From assembly GCA_048976805.1 (NCBI GenBank), contig JBHGUR010000113.1, positions 1 through 64,000 on the forward strand: 64,000 nt of DNA, read 5' to 3'. The position numbers and the translations under genes were made by a program. Source of the stretch: Ectobacillus sp048976805. GTDB lineage: Bacteria > Bacillota > Bacilli > Bacillales > Bacillaceae_G. Of the stretch, positions 1 to 7,864 are shown piece by piece; the stretch's first letter is position 1, and each line of letters opens with the position of its first letter. Below the pieces are notes generated by a model. That model saw only the letters and a program-made list of their open reading frames with translations, ran no database searches and was not told where the DNA came from.

Positions 1-142
1 CGGTAGGGACGCCGCGAATGTAAGGCTCTGGACATGAACCATTGGGTTTGTGAGCGAAAGAGCAATAAAAGAGAAAGACGTTTTCTGTCTTTCGAAGCCC
101 CCACTTCAAGCGGTGTCAGCCGCTAAGTGGGGGTAGTTCACG
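1..142 (+). mobile_element. Right end of a probable IS200/IS605-type (TnpB) element
   Basis: Bases 2-37 read GRDAANVRLWT and a stop, which could be the last codons of a TnpB-like protein that begins before the window. They are followed by a GC-rich hairpin. CCCCCACTT (98-106) pairs with AAGTGGGGG (125-133), with an inner stem AGCGG/CCGCT, and the sequence then runs GTAGTTCAC. A subterminal hairpin followed by a short cleavage motif is the known layout of IS200/IS605 right ends, where the 3' end also gives the omega RNA. There is no T-run, so this is not a normal terminator. The transposase itself is outside the window, so the call is an inference. Confidence 0.4.
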
Positions 143-213
143 TGCATATCTGTGTTTCGTTCATCAATTTGTGAATAGGTATGTGGATATGATTAGAAGT
201 ATGTGCCTATTGT

Positions 214-816
214 TTAGCGATGATGCTTTTTGCAAGGGCAGTCACATTTATCGCAGTCATCGCTGCAGCAGCAGCTGGTCTTCTCAACAACTAGATTAAT
301 ATCAAGTATTCCTTCGATAATTCCTATATCATTTCCCCTCAGTTCTAGTTGAAGACGTTCTCCTGTTTGAAGGCATTCGTCTGCTACAATAACGGTATCA
401 AATCCGCGTACTAGCAGCTGTGATGCTAATATTGAGCCAAATGTTTGCCGTCCTTCACAGCCAAGTTTTACGAGGTCGATAAAGGTGCCGGCGACATCAT
501 CGCCTGTAACATCATCCAGGAAAGCTGCGACTTTTAATGTAATGGCGAAGGTGCCACAGTCCTTGAAAAGCAATGCACCGTTACTTTCCAGACGGAAGCC
601 GTCGGTTATTAGAACAGTGCGCAACGGAATTGTTGAACCTGCAATAATTGTAACCGTGGTTGTGCTTTCATCAGGGCTAAAAAATGTATTGCCCACATGT
701 GCAAATGCCGAGGTGCATTCCTGGAAGTCTTGAATTTCTGCAATTGAATCAGTAGTATCAGGAAATGCATTCTCGCCTGCTGCAGCTCTATTTGGATGTG
801 GAAAAGGATGTGACAT
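214..816 (-). CDS. Cys-tailed spore-surface protein, BxpB/ExsF-like fold suspected (paralog 1)
   Basis: A 200-residue protein whose ATG follows a strong AGGAGGTG site. The N-terminus (MSHPFPHPNR) and the tail are shared with the neighbour at 1156-1749. The middle reads like an all-beta jelly roll, with stretches GFRLESNGALLFKDCG and LQTGERLQLELRG spaced as in BxpB/ExsF and the BclA C-terminal domain. This is a pattern match by eye, not a search result. The last 20 residues hold seven Cys (CCC, then C-x2-C-x-C-x-C) and then KKHHR, which suggests disulfide cross-linking or metal binding. The position next to cotO and a CotY-family gene fits an exosporium or outer-coat role. No annotated family is recognised. 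Confidence 0.75.
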   Translation of the reverse strand: MSHPFPHPNRAAAGENAFPDTTDSIAEIQDFQECTSAFAHVGNTFFSPDESTTTVTIIAGSTIPLRTVLITDGFRLESNGALLFKDCGTFAITLKVAAFLDDVTGDDVAGTFIDLVKLGCEGRQTFGSILASQLLVRGFDTVIVADECLQTGERLQLELRGNDIGIIEGILDINLVVEKTSCCCSDDCDKCDCPCKKHHR

Positions 817-1155
817 AATTTGTTTTCACCTCCTATACATATCTACTTATAGTACATGGAAAAAAGGCGAGTTGGAAGTAACGTAGAAGTATAGCGTTGA
901 AGATGAGAAAAAGATTTGTTATTGGCTAAGTTTAGGTGAAACATATTTTAATGGCATGAACTTTTAGAATCTATAAGGAGTTTAGGCATTTTCAAGAAAA
1001 ATAAGAAAGAGCGGCTCATAAAACACCACGAATCCGTGGGCTTTAGAGCCAGCCTTGTTTTTGATTTGTAACGGGATGTTTGAGAGAAGATGCTTTTAGT
1101 TTTTAGGAATACATGATAAGCGGGTTGGAAAATTATAGATAGGGATTACTTGTTT
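817..1155. other. Intergenic region between the two Cys-tailed paralogs
   Basis: No gene is seen. The 817-900 end carries the ribosome binding site and presumed promoter of the downstream minus-strand gene. Around 1015-1065, read on the minus strand, there is a nested dyad (GGCTC with GAGCC around a CCACG/CGTGG stem) followed by CTCTTTCTT, which may terminate the 1156-1749 gene. The T-run is weak. Confidence 0.4.
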
Positions 1156-1749
1156 TTAGCAGCAGCCTCTGTGTTTTTTCTTGCAAGGGCAGTCGCATTT
1201 ATCGCAGTCGTCGTTGCAGCAGCAGCTTGTTTTTACGGCAACTAGGTCAATGTCTAGTAAGTCATTATAGTTAACAGTTAAATCGTCGCCTCGTACTTCT
1301 AATTGAAGACGATCTCCTGTTTGGAAACATTCGCTAGGTATGATGACAGTATCAAGTCCGCGTGTTGCTACCTGCGTCATGGAAATAGACCCAAGTGTTT
1401 GTCGTCCTCTGCAGCCAAGTTTGATGAGGTCAATAAATGAGCCTTCAAAGCTATAGCCATCGAACCCTGAGACTTTTAAAGAAACTGCATAAGTTCCGCA
1501 TTCTTTGAAAAGAAGCGCATCTGGTTCAATGCGAAATCCAACTGCTTGAATAGTGCTTAGCGGAATTTCAGAACCAGCAGGAAACGTGAACGTAGGGGCA
1601 CCGTCCTGAACCAAAAATGTGTTGCCAACATGCGCGAATGCTACTGTGCATTCTTGGAAATCCTCAATCCCCGCCACTTTATCAGTTGTATCAGGGAAAA
1701 CATTAGCACCCGCTACTGCACGGTTTGGGTGTGGAAAAGAGTGTGACAT
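1156..1749 (-). CDS. Cys-tailed spore-surface protein, BxpB/ExsF-like fold suspected (paralog 2)
   Basis: A 197-residue paralog of the 214-816 product. Both share MSHxFPHPNRA, FPDTTD, QECTxAFAHVGNTF and the Cys-rich tail. This copy ends CDCPCKKKHRGCC, with nine Cys in the last 23 residues. Its ATG follows AGGAGGT at normal spacing and a promoter region separate from the first copy, so the two are probably separate transcription units. The predicted beta-rich core (GFRIEPDALLFKECG, FQTGDRLQLEVRG) is well kept between copies while the loop around residue 50 varies. That is expected of a surface protein under relaxed loop constraint. A coat or exosporium role is inferred from location only. Confidence 0.75.
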   Translation of the reverse strand: MSHSFPHPNRAVAGANVFPDTTDKVAGIEDFQECTVAFAHVGNTFLVQDGAPTFTFPAGSEIPLSTIQAVGFRIEPDALLFKECGTYAVSLKVSGFDGYSFEGSFIDLIKLGCRGRQTLGSISMTQVATRGLDTVIIPSECFQTGDRLQLEVRGDDLTVNYNDLLDIDLVAVKTSCCCNDDCDKCDCPCKKKHRGCC

Positions 1750-1950
1750 AATCCATTCAACCTCCTAATTAGTTTACACTATATATAAATGTGAAAAGGG
1801 ACAGATTGGAAACCGGACAAGAGTACATTTTGGAAAAAATATGTAGACAACAGCATTGCCTGCCTTTCCCCTAAAATTGCATGCAAGTTCCCCCGTCTGT
1901 GCGAATATACATCTAACACGGATACTTTTGACATATAAGGGGGAACAAAA

Positions 1951-2586
1951 ATGGCACAAAAGCGGAGGATGAAGGAGCAGCCGTTATTATATATTGCGCA
2001 GCCGTCATTTACAGAGGCGAAGCTGAATATGCAGGAAACGTTTATTATTAAAAGGGAAACTAAACAGCAGGAAGAAACAGAGCAACAGCCGGACGAAGCA
2101 GTTACTGCGCTGGCAGACGAACCAATCGGCGAACAGGAAGTGATAGAAGCGGCTGTGCATTTGGAAGAAACTGCTGAACCGGAAGCGGCCGAAGAGGAGC
2201 GGCAATTAGAGCTAAAAGCTGCAGCAACGGAGAGTCTCGCAGAGGAAGCGCCGCTTGTTGAAGAAGCAGAAGAAACCGCAGCTGAGGATGCAAAAACGGA
2301 ACAGGAACAGGAGCCGATTGCCCAAGAGGAAGATCAAGTGTCCCAAGTGGCGTGGCGGGCGAAATCCTTTAAAGAGATGGATAATGACGAAAAGCTGGAG
2401 TTTTTAATTAACAGGCCGCATTATATTCCAAGGGTGCGGTGCCGGATTAAAACGGTGCAGGAATTGATTGTCGGGTATGTTGTTTCCCGGCAAGGGGATG
2501 ATGTGACGATTAAGATTTTCGGAAAAGCGAAGGAGCGGCAAATTTCGTTTCAGGATATTGTTTCGATTCAAATGATTGGCTTATAG
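1951..2586 (+). CDS. cotO: Spore coat protein CotO
   Basis: A 211-residue protein with the CotO layout. The N-terminus carries the family's PLLYIAQP motif (residues about 11-18). A long acidic, low-complexity Glu/Ala-rich middle follows (about 35-130). The C-terminal domain begins KSFKEMDNDEKLEFLINRP and ends in a conserved beta-rich segment. CotO is a spore coat and exosporium morphogenetic protein, made in the mother cell and deposited on the forespore. GGGGGA precedes the ATG. The gene is convergent with the CotY-family gene and divergent from the Cys-tailed paralogs, the arrangement known around cotO/cotY in the B. cereus group. Confidence 0.85.
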   Translation: MAQKRRMKEQPLLYIAQPSFTEAKLNMQETFIIKRETKQQEETEQQPDEAVTALADEPIGEQEVIEAAVHLEETAEPEAAEEERQLELKAAATESLAEEAPLVEEAEETAAEDAKTEQEQEPIAQEEDQVSQVAWRAKSFKEMDNDEKLEFLINRPHYIPRVRCRIKTVQELIVGYVVSRQGDDVTIKIFGKAKERQISFQDIVSIQMIGL

Positions 2587-2596
2587 AATGTGAAAA

Positions 2597-2628
2597 GGTG
2601 GCAGAAGCTCTGCCACCTCATAGTTTTT
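2597..2628 (+). terminator. Terminator after cotO
   Basis: GGTGGCAGA (2597-2605) and TCTGCCACC (2609-2617) form a 9-bp stem with a 3-nt loop. It is followed by TCATAGTTTTTT. It lies 10 nt after the cotO stop. Confidence 0.85.
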
Positions 2629-2644
2629 TAGTTTTACAGTAAAA

Positions 2645-3268
2645 TTAAATGCCGGAAACGAAAGTGTCACGGAAGCATTGTACTGCACAGAAGCAGTTTA
2701 AGTCAACAGTTACGCAGCAGTCGGAAGCCGTTAATGGAAGCAAGATTGTGATTGGTCTTGTGTGGTGGTCAAGTTTTACGTCAAAGCCGTTTTGGAATAA
2801 GCAAGCCAACAAGGAAGATCTTTCTTCTGCGGATTTTGCGGAGCTTAATAGTTCGTATAATCTTTGGATGATTTCTTTGCGCTCTTCGCGTTCAAATTCA
2901 GGGAAAGTAAGGTCCGGAACGAGTACTCTTACAAGCGCGCAGCAGTCGTCAACGCTTTCCACACGTAATAGCGGAGAGTTTACAGTCACGAAATCTTCGT
3001 CACAATGGCCGTCTTTTCCGTGGTGTTTTCTGTCTTCTCCTGCTACAACGAAGCAGCAGATTGGAACGAATTGGCCTCCTTTGCTGTTGAATAACGCGAA
3101 AGGACGAGTGTTTGCAAGTGGAGCTCTATTGTTGTTTGCGCCTAGGAAAGGATTTTCGCAGCCGGTAGGACAGCTGTTTGTGATGGCATCTTGAATTTCA
3201 TTGATGAAATTGACCACGTCGCATACGCAATTGACATCATGGAAGTGTTGTTTGTCATTGCAGCTCAT
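2645..3268 (-). CDS. cotY: CotY/CotZ/ExsY-family Cys-rich exosporium protein
   Basis: A 207-residue protein starting MSCNDKQHFHDVNCVCDVV. ExsY-family landmarks are present: NPFLGANNN, LANTRPFALF, LRVESVDDCCALVRVL near the middle, and VTVDLNCFCAVQCFRD at the C-terminus. These proteins self-assemble into disulfide-linked hexagonal sheets of the exosporium basal layer. A longer reading starts at a GTG (3277), but that GTG lies inside the AAGGAG site (3277-3282), which is ideally spaced for the ATG at 3268, so I chose 3268. Compared with ExsY/CotY there is an extra charged segment (FEREERKEIIQRLYELL, about 125-150). CotZ or ExsY would be equally valid names. Confidence 0.88.
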   Translation of the reverse strand: MSCNDKQHFHDVNCVCDVVNFINEIQDAITNSCPTGCENPFLGANNNRAPLANTRPFALFNSKGGQFVPICCFVVAGEDRKHHGKDGHCDEDFVTVNSPLLRVESVDDCCALVRVLVPDLTFPEFEREERKEIIQRLYELLSSAKSAEERSSLLACLFQNGFDVKLDHHTRPITILLPLTASDCCVTVDLNCFCAVQCFRDTFVSGI

Positions 3269-3667
3269 TAGTTTCACTCCTTATAATTAGGTTTTCTTTT
3301 ACATTATTAGAATATTGAATCGGGTTATAATCGGTTACAGCACTTCGGCCGATTTTTAAGAAATGGGCATGTGTCAGCTGGTGATAACTGTACTTGCGGG
3401 ATGTGCAGATAATGAGTTGAAAAGCTGTTTTTTGGGGATGGGGAAGAGGAGCCGGCGGCGTACGGAAGCGGTCCAATCCTGTTTTTGCCACATATGATGG
3501 AAAAACAAAGAGAGAAAATAAGTACTGCTGCCATTTTGTTTGATATAGCTTATGAATATGCCAAAGTTATTTATATAAAAAGTTGTTTTTTGATAGGAAG
3601 CGAGCATAGGGACGGCTTGTTGCGATGTAGGTGTGGAAATGAAATGCAGCGAATGGGGAGGGCTACG
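3269..3667. other. Intergenic region before yjcA
   Basis: Apart from the cotY ribosome binding site there is nothing I can name. The several short open frames here lack ribosome binding sites and overlap one another. Sporulation promoters for cotY and yjcA should lie here but could not be placed with confidence. Confidence 0.4.
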
Positions 3668-4027
3668 ATGTTTCCTGATAGTTGGTTTATGCTGCTGTTG
3701 TTTGCATTTGCTTCTTTTCGGTTAACGAGATTGCTTGTTTATGATAAAATCACCCGCTTTGTGCGCGCCCCGTTTATTGATGAAATCGAGGTGCAGGAGG
3801 AGGACGGTTCGGTCGCGACTTACACAAAGGTTAAGGGAAGCGGCTTGCGCTATTGGATCGGCGAATTGCTGAGCTGCCATTGGTGTACAGGTGTATGGGC
3901 GGCGGCGCTTTTACTTGGGTGTTATTATTGGTTTCCTAGACTAACAGAACCGTTTGTATTTTTGTTTGCGATTGCCGGAATGGCCGCTATGATTGAAACG
4001 CTTGTTAGCTCTTGGGGCCGTGAGTGA
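3668..4027 (+). CDS. yjcA: DUF1360 sporulation membrane protein YjcA
   Basis: A 119-residue protein: an N-terminal hydrophobic segment (LLLFAFASFRLTRLLVYD), a central charged part with KGSGLRYWIGELLSC, the motif SCHWCTGVWAA that typifies DUF1360, and one or two further membrane segments. B. subtilis YjcA is of this family and is sporulation-associated; the biochemical role is unknown. An in-frame extension back to 3485 exists, but GGGGAG at 3655-3660 is correctly placed for the ATG at 3668, and the shorter form matches the family length. In B. cereus relatives yjcA also sits in the exsY/cotY neighbourhood. Confidence 0.82.
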   Translation: MFPDSWFMLLLFAFASFRLTRLLVYDKITRFVRAPFIDEIEVQEEDGSVATYTKVKGSGLRYWIGELLSCHWCTGVWAAALLLGCYYWFPRLTEPFVFLFAIAGMAAMIETLVSSWGRE

Positions 4028-4108
4028 AGCTTGAAAAATAGGGGAACAGACGAGGCGGGACATTCATATAGTGAATAGAGTAGAATTTATATAGCGGGAG
4101 GAGACAGC

Positions 4109-4279
4109 ATGATGAATCATCGTCCACAATATAATCCGCATGCTCTCAATCAATGGCAATATCAAATTATGCAGCAACAAGCAATGCAGCAAGGCTATAC
4201 GAGAAAAAAAGGCTGCAACTGCGGCGCCGCCAGACGGAAGCGATTGGCGCAGCAAAATGGGCAAGGTGAACAAAAATAG
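4109..4279 (+). CDS. Small Gln/Arg-rich protein (56 aa)
   Basis: The reading frame MMNHRPQYNPHALNQWQYQI... ends in a basic C-terminus with a C-N-C cluster (KKGCNCGAARRKR). GGGAGGAG lies 6 nt before the ATG and a clean terminator follows directly, so it is very likely a real gene although short. The Gln/Asn/Tyr-rich N-terminus and single Cys pair resemble small spore-associated proteins in composition only. Family unknown. It follows yjcA by about 80 nt on the same strand and may be co-expressed during sporulation. Confidence 0.7.
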   Translation: MMNHRPQYNPHALNQWQYQIMQQQAMQQGYTRKKGCNCGAARRKRLAQQNGQGEQK

Positions 4280-4280
4280 A

Positions 4281-4315
4281 AGCAGAGCGCAAGAAGGGCT
4301 CTGCTTTTATTTTTT
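4281..4315 (+). terminator. Terminator after the 56-aa gene
   Basis: AGCAGAGC (4281-4288) pairs with GCTCTGCT (4298-4305), followed by TTTATTTTTT. Confidence 0.88.
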
Positions 4316-4336
4316 AGCGGTGTTAAACTCATATAT

Positions 4337-4440
4337 CCCCCCTTCTAGGGGGGAGAGGGCATCTGGCGGTGCCGACAGTTAAAACCTATTCCTGCTGCAT
4401 ACTAAGGAAAACCAAAGGGAGAAGCGGGGCTGCAGCCGTT
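4337..4440 (+). repeat. Repeat B, diverged partial copy
   Basis: It holds the core marks of repeat B in order: GGGGGAGAGGGCATCTGGC, AAAACCTATTCCTGC, then GGAAAACCAAAGGGAGAAGC. The AT-rich outer ends seen in full copies (17886-18084, 26052-26248, 26338-26534) are missing. Confidence 0.6.
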
Positions 4441-4472
4441 TTGTTTTGCTCGGTAAATAAAAATGCCGAAAT

Positions 4473-6752
4473 TTACAATAATGATTTAATAAATCGGGAC
4501 GGATAGGCTGTTCGGCCGCGGCGCATACTTGGGACGGATACATACAATGTTTCTTTCGCGCGTGTCATCGCCACATAGAGAAGGCGCCGTTCTTCTTCAA
4601 GCGGCGCGTCGTCGCCTTCGCGCAGCGCGTCAAGCGCAAAATCGTGCGGCAGGGAGCCGTCTACGGCGCCGAGCAAATACACATGCTTATATTCCAGCCC
4701 TTTTGAACGGTGAATCGTCAGGAGTTGAATCGCATCTTCATATGTTTTGCTTAGCTTCTTCATTTCCTCATTCATGGCAATCATATGGTCCACATGGTCC
4801 AAAAAGGCGAGTACGGTCGTGAATTTTTTGGCAACAACCTTTAAGTCGCGCAAATCATCTGAGCCTTTTTCCATTACATTTCCTTCGTTGCCGCGTTTTT
4901 TGATGAAGTCGGAAAAGCCCATTTCTTTCTCGATGATTTCAATGGCGGAAAGCGGTGAGGCGTCTTTTAATTTCCGAAAGAGCGGCACGATTTTTTTCAG
5001 CTTCTTTTGTTGAAACGGCTGAATGTTGGTTAGCTTCGCAAGGGCGCCAACGAGTGAGCAATCTTCCAATACGCTGATTGCTTTTATATCCTGCAGTGCG
5101 GACTGTTTAAGAAATAGCGCCGCAAGCAAATCGCCCATTGCAAAGACGTCGTCCTCGTTTATGCTTAAACGCAAATACGCAAGCAGGCTCCGCACAATCC
5201 GGCGCTGGTAAAAGGAATCGGCATCCCGTTCGATTACAAACGGAAGCGCGGATTGCGACAATCGTTCAAAAATAGCCCGGGAAGCGGAATGCGTCCGATA
5301 TAAAATGGCGAAATCAGATGGTTTTGCGCCGTTAGCAATTCGTTCTTTTATATCTGTTACAATCATCGTCGCTTCTTCCTCTTCATCGTACGGGAAGAAG
5401 AAGGACGGCAAAAACGGCGAGTGGAACTGCGCTCTCATTTGTTTGGCGCGCCGCTTTTTATTGAGCCGAATCACTTTATTTGCCGCGGTTACGATGCTGT
5501 GGGTGGAGCGGTAGTTTTCGCTCAGCGTGATGATTGTCGCCTGTGGATAATCGCGGTCAAAATTCAGGATGAAGGACGGATTGCTGCCGCGAAACGCGTA
5601 GATGGCTTGATCATCGTCGCCTACGACACACAGGTTGTTTGTATGGCCGGACAGCATTTTCATAATTTTGTATTGTACTTCGTTCACGTCTTGAAACTCA
5701 TCGACAAGAAAATATCGAAAGCGGTTTTGATAGCGAAGCAGCAGTTCTTCATTGTTTTTCAACAGCTCATAGCAGCCTAACAGCATATCGTCAAAATCAA
5801 ATAGCTCGCGCTCTTGCTTGATTTGCTCGTAACGTTTATATAAATATAATGCTTTTTCCTCCCACGGGTTGCTTGGGGTGATTGTGTCATAGTGCGTTAA
5901 CGTGTTTTTCCAATAACTGGTTTGCTGCATCGCTTGGTCGTATGGAAATTCCTTTTCATCAATTTGAATCTCCGCGCTGGCTTCCTTTAGAATCCGGCCG
6001 ATTTGCCATTCATATTTTAATAACTGGTTTGGCGACCAGCGCTGCGGATCGTGATGAAGCAAAATTTTATAAAAAATGCTGTGAAAGGTGCCGACGACGA
6101 GCGAGCGGAGTGCTGCTTGCGGGAGGCTGGAAAAGCGCTGCAGCCGCTCCTTCATCTCTTGGGCAGCTTTTGCCGTAAAGGTCACAAGCATAATCGATTT
6201 CGGGTCAATTCCTTTTTCTTGAATCATATAGGCGGTCCGCGCTGTTAAGACGCGGGTTTTGCCGCTGCCGGCGCCAGCTAGGATCAGAAGCGGCCCTTCT
6301 GTGCAAGTGGCGGCCCTATATTGGGACGAATCAAGCGGAAATTCTGTTTCGTTTAAAATCGAATGGCTTGTCCGTTCTTTTGCGCCGGAAAAATCGGGAA
6401 TGCCTTTTGCCGGCTGGGCATGTTTCCATAATGAAACAGATGGTTCCTTGGCGATGCTGCGGGCTTTCGGGAGGCGAAATCCGTCTCGCTCGCTATGCCG
6501 CGCGCCGCTTGCAACTAATTGCTGTTTCTCCTGGACGCGGGCGTGGGCGGCCGCTTCACAGGAAAATGCCATAGTTTCGTTTGGATGGTAAAAGTGCGGC
6601 TTCTTGCGAATGCCGATATATAGATGAACTGCCTGTCCGCAGGCGATGCAGGTAACGTCTCCGCGAAGACTAGCTTCATAGAGCATTTGAAAGCTATCGC
6701 GCGGAAAATATTGCAGGTTTACTTCTTTGTCATGATAACGGGCAATCTCCAT
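4473..6752 (-). CDS. yjcD: UvrD/Rep-type ATP-dependent DNA helicase YjcD
   Basis: A 759-residue superfamily 1A helicase, the length of B. subtilis YjcD. Residues 1-80 form an extra N-terminal region with C35-x2-C38 and further His/Cys (FYHPNE, FSCEA), a likely metal-binding module. The helicase core then starts with SSQYRAATCTEG and Walker A GAGSGKT (about 160-166). DEFQD (Walker B), VGDDDQAIYAFRG and the C-terminal YVAMTRAKETL motif follow in order. All catalytic motifs look intact, so it should be an active 3'-5' helicase or translocase; its cellular role is unclear. It is transcribed alone, with its start 93 nt from the end of yjcF. Confidence 0.9.
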   Translation of the reverse strand: MEIARYHDKEVNLQYFPRDSFQMLYEASLRGDVTCIACGQAVHLYIGIRKKPHFYHPNETMAFSCEAAAHARVQEKQQLVASGARHSERDGFRLPKARSIAKEPSVSLWKHAQPAKGIPDFSGAKERTSHSILNETEFPLDSSQYRAATCTEGPLLILAGAGSGKTRVLTARTAYMIQEKGIDPKSIMLVTFTAKAAQEMKERLQRFSSLPQAALRSLVVGTFHSIFYKILLHHDPQRWSPNQLLKYEWQIGRILKEASAEIQIDEKEFPYDQAMQQTSYWKNTLTHYDTITPSNPWEEKALYLYKRYEQIKQERELFDFDDMLLGCYELLKNNEELLLRYQNRFRYFLVDEFQDVNEVQYKIMKMLSGHTNNLCVVGDDDQAIYAFRGSNPSFILNFDRDYPQATIITLSENYRSTHSIVTAANKVIRLNKKRRAKQMRAQFHSPFLPSFFFPYDEEEEATMIVTDIKERIANGAKPSDFAILYRTHSASRAIFERLSQSALPFVIERDADSFYQRRIVRSLLAYLRLSINEDDVFAMGDLLAALFLKQSALQDIKAISVLEDCSLVGALAKLTNIQPFQQKKLKKIVPLFRKLKDASPLSAIEIIEKEMGFSDFIKKRGNEGNVMEKGSDDLRDLKVVAKKFTTVLAFLDHVDHMIAMNEEMKKLSKTYEDAIQLLTIHRSKGLEYKHVYLLGAVDGSLPHDFALDALREGDDAPLEEERRLLYVAMTRAKETLYVSVPSMRRGRTAYPSRFIKSLL

Positions 6753-6806
6753 GGCGTAGTCTCCTTCTTCATAATTTCAGCACCACCCATCTTAACATAC
6801 ATACGT

Positions 6807-6836
6807 GAAAAAGACGAGAACGCCCGTCCTCGCCTT
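6807..6836 (-). terminator. Terminator after yjcF
   Basis: On the minus strand CGAGGAC and GTTCTCG pair around GGGC and are followed by TCTTTTTC. It lies just past the yjcF stop and before yjcD. Confidence 0.65.
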
Positions 6837-6845
6837 GTGGATTTT

Positions 6846-7268
6846 TTACAGTTGTTTTACCATAACAACGTGCGGAATATTCGCTTCCATAAACACATCA
6901 GATACTGTTTCGTAGCCGAGTCTTTTGTAAAAATCTTCCGCGTGCGTTTGCGCGTGAAGCTTCGCCTTCGCCAGCCCTTGCGCTTTCGCGAGCGCTTCAA
7001 GCTTTTCCATAATAAGGCGGCCGGCGCCCTTGCTGCGATGCGAGGCAAGCACGCAAATGCGCTCCATTTTGCCGATATCGCCGATTGCTCGTGTGCGCCC
7101 GGTCCCAACCGGCGTATTGCCGTCGTATAAGACGACATGCTGGGCAGTTTCGTCAAACTCATCGTATTCTTCTTCGGCGGATACTTGCTGTTCCTCAACA
7201 AACACTTGTTTGCGAACGGCAAACGCGTCTTCTAGCTGTTGTTTTGTTTCTACTGCTTGTACGTTCAA
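6846..7268 (-). CDS. yjcF: GNAT-family N-acetyltransferase YjcF
   Basis: A 140-residue GNAT protein, the length of B. subtilis YjcF. It contains FAVRKQVFVEEQQVSAEEEYD near the N-terminus, the acetyl-CoA loop region IGKMERICVLASHRSKGAGRLIMEKL (motif A), and the C-terminal FYKRLGYETVSDVFMEANIPH. The substrate is unknown. The open frame runs back into yjcG, but a TTG at 7268, four bases after the yjcG stop and downstream of AAGGA, gives the family length. The tight spacing implies translational coupling in a yjcH-yjcG-yjcF operon. Confidence 0.86.
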   Translation of the reverse strand: MNVQAVETKQQLEDAFAVRKQVFVEEQQVSAEEEYDEFDETAQHVVLYDGNTPVGTGRTRAIGDIGKMERICVLASHRSKGAGRLIMEKLEALAKAQGLAKAKLHAQTHAEDFYKRLGYETVSDVFMEANIPHVVMVKQL

Positions 7269-7272
7269 TGTG

Positions 7273-7788
7273 TTAACAATCCTTTCCAAGATGAAATGTT
7301 TCGTATACTGTCCATGTGCCATCCTCAAGCTGATACAAAAGATGGAAACGGTCAACCGTTTGCTCATAATGGAAATCCATCATTCTCATGCGCCCCAATA
7401 CATCAGCATGTTCAGCATCGGACATTTCCTGCCCGATTGTAATATGGGGCACGAAATTGTATTCTCTTTCTTGTGTAAAGAAACCGGAATGCATTTGTTC
7501 ATTCAACGCCTCCAGCTCCGGCGTTTTTGCTACTTTAAAATAAATGACGTTATTTACAGGCGAAAAGGAGCTTACTTTTCCGACCGTTAACGTGAACGGC
7601 TGTACGGTTTTGGAGATTTTATGCAGTTCTTCTACAATGCGTTCCGTTTCAGCTTCGGAAGCTTCAAATGCGGCCTTTAATGTAATATGAGGCGGAATAA
7701 GCGCATAATGCGTATCGTACCGCTTGCGGTGTTCATTTGCTTTATCTTGCATAGCTTTTGACGGGAAAATCACAACTCCAAATTTCAT
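7273..7788 (-). CDS. yjcG: 2H phosphoesterase-like protein YjcG
   Basis: A 171-residue protein with the two HxT signatures of the 2H (2'-5' RNA ligase-like) phosphoesterase fold: IPPHITLKAAF and FVPHITIGQEM. Start chosen at the ATG (7788) preceded by AAGGAGGC; upstream in-frame codons lack such a site. The B. subtilis homolog has the same length. The physiological substrate, probably a cyclic or 2',3'-linked phosphodiester, is not known. It sits between yjcH and yjcF with a near-overlap to yjcF. Confidence 0.9.
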   Translation of the reverse strand: MKFGVVIFPSKAMQDKANEHRKRYDTHYALIPPHITLKAAFEASEAETERIVEELHKISKTVQPFTLTVGKVSSFSPVNNVIYFKVAKTPELEALNEQMHSGFFTQEREYNFVPHITIGQEMSDAEHADVLGRMRMMDFHYEQTVDRFHLLYQLEDGTWTVYETFHLGKDC

Positions 7789-7864
7789 GCCGATAGCCTC
7801 CTTTTTATACAAAAAATGTGTAATCCCTTTCATTATATCAAATAATTCTGACAGTTAGCGACCG

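Noticed and set aside
485..733. Plus-strand open frame inside the first Cys-tailed gene
   Set aside because: No ribosome binding site and it lies entirely within a well-supported minus-strand gene; many similar shadow frames occur in the trp, glp and pel genes.
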